Both the position numbers and the translations under genes were made by a program. A stretch of 8,984 nucleotides of DNA from Aquirhabdus sp. (lineage in GTDB: Bacteria; Pseudomonadota; Gammaproteobacteria; Pseudomonadales; Moraxellaceae): assembly GCA_030150135.1 (NCBI GenBank), contig JASLGO010000121.1, positions 1 through 8,984 on the forward strand, read 5' to 3'. The notes beneath the pieces were generated by a model. The model had not been told where the DNA came from. It did not search any database and saw only the letters and a list, made by a program, of their open reading frames with translations. Shown in pieces: positions 7,185 to 8,984 of this stretch (positions are counted from its first letter, which is position 1; every line of letters starts with the position of its first letter).

Positions 7185-8036
7185 ATGAAGACGCTTGCTT
7201 TTATCCATCGTAATGACACACGCTTTGCTGTCGGTGACTTCTCTCCCGTGCTCTCTATTTTTTCACATTATGAACTGGGAAATACGATTTCTCCGTTCCT
7301 GCTTTTGGATCATATTGGACCGGGGCAATTAGAGCCGTTATCACTACGCAAAGGGGTCAATGAGCACCCGCATCGGGGCTTTGAAACCGTTACGATTGTG
7401 TATAAAGGTGAAATTGAGCACAAGGATTCAAAGGGTGGTGGCGGCATCATTCGCGCAGGTGATGTGCAATGGATGACTGCGGCTGCGGGCATTATCCATC
7501 GAGAATTTTTTAGTGAGGAATTTCGTGCACAAGGCGGCCCTTTTGAAATGATTCAACTGTGGGTCAACCTCCCCGCTCGCGATAAGCTAAGTGAGCCACG
7601 TTATCAAAATCTAAGCAGTGATCAAATTCCAAGCGTTGAACTGCCTAACGAAATTGGCTCAGTCCGTGTGATTGCAGGTCAATTCGAAGGACACTCAGGA
7701 CCCGCAAAAACCCATACGCGAATCAATATCCTCGATGTACGCATGCGTGCTGGACAAATAGCTGTATTTCCAACGGAGATTGGAGATACAGCCGTTGTTT
7801 ATTTACTGTCTGGTCAACTCCAGTTTGAAGCCGAACAAATGGATGCAGCGGGAATGGCGGTCATGAGTAGTCAAAATGCTGACGTCGAAGTGAATACGTT
7901 GGCAGATAGTCGCTTTTTGGTCTTAACAGGAGAACCCATCAATGAGCCGATTTATGGGCGTGGTCCTTTTATCATGAATACGTTTGAGGAAATTCTTCAG
8001 GCATTTGAAGACTCTAAGAATGGTAAATTGGGTTAG
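7185..8036 (+). CDS. Pirin family protein
   Basis: This 283-residue bicupin of the pirin family has the N-terminal cupin at about 10-130 and the C-terminal cupin at about 155-255. The four metal ligands are present: H61 and H63 in HPHRGFETV, and H105 and E107 in IIHREF. They match human pirin H56, H58, H101 and E103. The family C-terminal block GRGPFIMNTFEEI at 258-270 is intact. Pirins bind iron or another metal; some, such as E. coli YhhW, oxidise quercetin and others interact with transcription factors or metabolic enzymes. The substrate here cannot be read from sequence. GGGGA at 7174-7178 lies six bases before the ATG. The gene starts 16 bp after the uvrA stop with no terminator between, so co-transcription with uvrA is likely. 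A terminator follows at 8060. Confidence 0.94.
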   Translation: MKTLAFIHRNDTRFAVGDFSPVLSIFSHYELGNTISPFLLLDHIGPGQLEPLSLRKGVNEHPHRGFETVTIVYKGEIEHKDSKGGGGIIRAGDVQWMTAAAGIIHREFFSEEFRAQGGPFEMIQLWVNLPARDKLSEPRYQNLSSDQIPSVELPNEIGSVRVIAGQFEGHSGPAKTHTRINILDVRMRAGQIAVFPTEIGDTAVVYLLSGQLQFEAEQMDAAGMAVMSSQNADVEVNTLADSRFLVLTGEPINEPIYGRGPFIMNTFEEILQAFEDSKNGKLG

Positions 8037-8059
8037 TCCAAGAACATTATATAACGCAT

Positions 8060-8091
8060 AAAAAACCGCCTATTCAAATAAGCGGTTTTTT
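8060..8091. terminator. Bidirectional terminator between pirin and sufS genes
   Basis: Six A, then CCGC, one odd position and an A/T stem with a TCAA loop pair with GCGG and six T. The stem is 8060-8073 with 8078-8091. The genes on both sides converge on it: the pirin stop is 24 bases upstream on plus, and the sufS stop is 23 bases away on minus. The odd position (8070/8081) is C-A on plus but becomes a G-U wobble on minus, so the hairpin is slightly better for sufS transcripts. Confidence 0.88.
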
Positions 8092-8113
8092 CATTTAAAC
8101 AACACGGTCAATA

Positions 8114-8984
8114 TTAACGACGAATACTTCGTGTACGGCGTAATTGATGCAATACAGAAACGAGCAAATCAATTTCTTCCGTCGTGTTATAAAACGCCAA
8201 TGAAGGCCGCACTGTGGTTTCCACACCAAAGCGACGCAGAATCGGCTGCGCGCAGTGATGCCCAGTACGTACCGCAATGCCTTCTTTGTTTAAGGCTTTA
8301 CCAACTTCTTCGTTGGCAAAACCCTCTAAAGTAAACGACATGACGCTGGCTTTCTCACGCGCAGTACCGATCAAACGCAAGCCTGCAACGCTGCTCAAAC
8401 CATGCTGACCATATTCCAGCAAATCGTGCTCATAGCGGGCAATATTATCTAAGCCAAGGCTTTCAACATATTCAATCGCCGCACCCAGTCCAACGGCATC
8501 AGCAATATTTCCCGTCCCTGCTTCAAATTTATTTGGCGCAGGTTGGAAAATAATCTGTTCAAAAGTCACGTCTTGAATCATATTGCCACCGCCCTGCCAA
8601 GGTGGCATTTTGTCGAATAACTCTGCCTTGCCATACAACACACCAATGCCTGTAGGACCAAAAATCTTATGTCCAGAAAAGACAAAGAAGTCAGCGTCCA
8701 ACGCCTGCACATCGACATGTAAATGCGCCACAGACTGCGCACCATCCACCAGTACTTTTGCACCGACTTGATGTGCCAAAGCAATGATTTCTGCGACTGG
8801 CGTAACTGTACCAAGTGCATTGGAAACCTGTGTCACTGAAACGATCTTGGTTCGATCATTAAGTAACTTACGATATTCATCGAGACGAATTTGACCCGTG
8901 TCATCAACAGGAATCACACGCAACTTAGCACCGACTTTCTGCGCCAGTTGGAACCACGGCACGATGTTGGCGTGATGTTCAAGA
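8114..8984 (-). CDS. sufS: SufS-type (group II) cysteine desulfurase, N-terminus cut by window edge
   Basis: The frame is open from the right edge to TAA at 8114-8116, giving 289 residues; about 120 N-terminal residues are missing by alignment to E. coli SufS. The enzyme is PLP-dependent, removes sulfur from L-cysteine to give alanine, and holds it as a persulfide for Fe-S cluster assembly. In fragment numbering, EHHANIVPW at 2-10 carries the His that stacks on PLP. D80 and Q83 are in DGAQ, the PLP lysine is K106 in SGHK, and the catalytic cysteine is C244 in RTGHHCA, with substrate-binding R259. The Lys-Cys spacing of 138 equals that of E. coli SufS. The RTGHHCA motif marks the SufS/CsdA group rather than IscS; telling SufS from CsdA needs a tree. 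No sulfur acceptor (SufE, SufU) is visible. Downstream lies the shared terminator, so this gene ends its unit. Confidence 0.94.
   Translation of the reverse strand, partial: LEHHANIVPWFQLAQKVGAKLRVIPVDDTGQIRLDEYRKLLNDRTKIVSVTQVSNALGTVTPVAEIIALAHQVGAKVLVDGAQSVAHLHVDVQALDADFFVFSGHKIFGPTGIGVLYGKAELFDKMPPWQGGGNMIQDVTFEQIIFQPAPNKFEAGTGNIADAVGLGAAIEYVESLGLDNIARYEHDLLEYGQHGLSSVAGLRLIGTAREKASVMSFTLEGFANEEVGKALNKEGIAVRTGHHCAQPILRRFGVETTVRPSLAFYNTTEEIDLLVSVLHQLRRTRSIRR

Overview
The window looks like ordinary chromosomal DNA of a gammaproteobacterium. It is most likely Moraxellaceae, and Acinetobacter or a close relative is my best guess. This rests on moderate G+C content, recognisable protein sequences (UvrA, SSB with a DDDLPF tip, a YajR-type transporter, pirin, SufS) and the uvrA / divergent MFS / ssb arrangement. 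That assignment is inference from memory, not a search result. I see no phage, insertion sequence, CRISPR array, tRNA or rRNA.

Layout, left to right:
(1) 1-2013, minus strand: a large SPFH/flotillin-like membrane protein. It is cut by the left edge after 671 codons and has no stop in the window.
(2) 2126-2154: a hairpin terminator separating it from ssb.
(3) 2187-2660, minus: single-stranded DNA-binding protein.
(4) 2734-4107, minus: a YajR-like MFS transporter with a soluble C-terminal domain.
(5) 4108-4321: a 214-bp divergent promoter region with one good -10 box facing each way.
(6) 4322-7168, plus: uvrA, full length with all motifs intact.
(7) 7185-8036, plus: a pirin-family cupin 16 bp after uvrA and probably co-transcribed.
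(8) 8060-8091: a shared convergent terminator.
(9) 8114-8984, minus: the C-terminal 289 residues of a SufS-type cysteine desulfurase, cut by the right edge. No gene-free stretch exceeds 300 bases.

Functional links are loose. UvrA and SSB both act in DNA maintenance and flank the transporter. Pirin rides behind uvrA. SufS is the last gene of a unit whose upstream part lies outside the window.

The feature most worth a second look is the N-terminal half of the SPFH protein. It holds five consecutive units, three of them about 73 residues long. Each opens with an [IV]-[PN]-x-x-x-[IVA]-G-[ILV]-V signature, and four carry a G-x-[YF]-x-I-N-P-like turn. They are followed by the SPFH domain and a long Ala/Glu-rich helical region. 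This order (stacked beta repeats, SPFH-like shoulder, long helix) resembles that of eukaryotic major vault protein, here with an N-terminal membrane anchor. I found no clear evidence for an otherwise novel multi-gene system.
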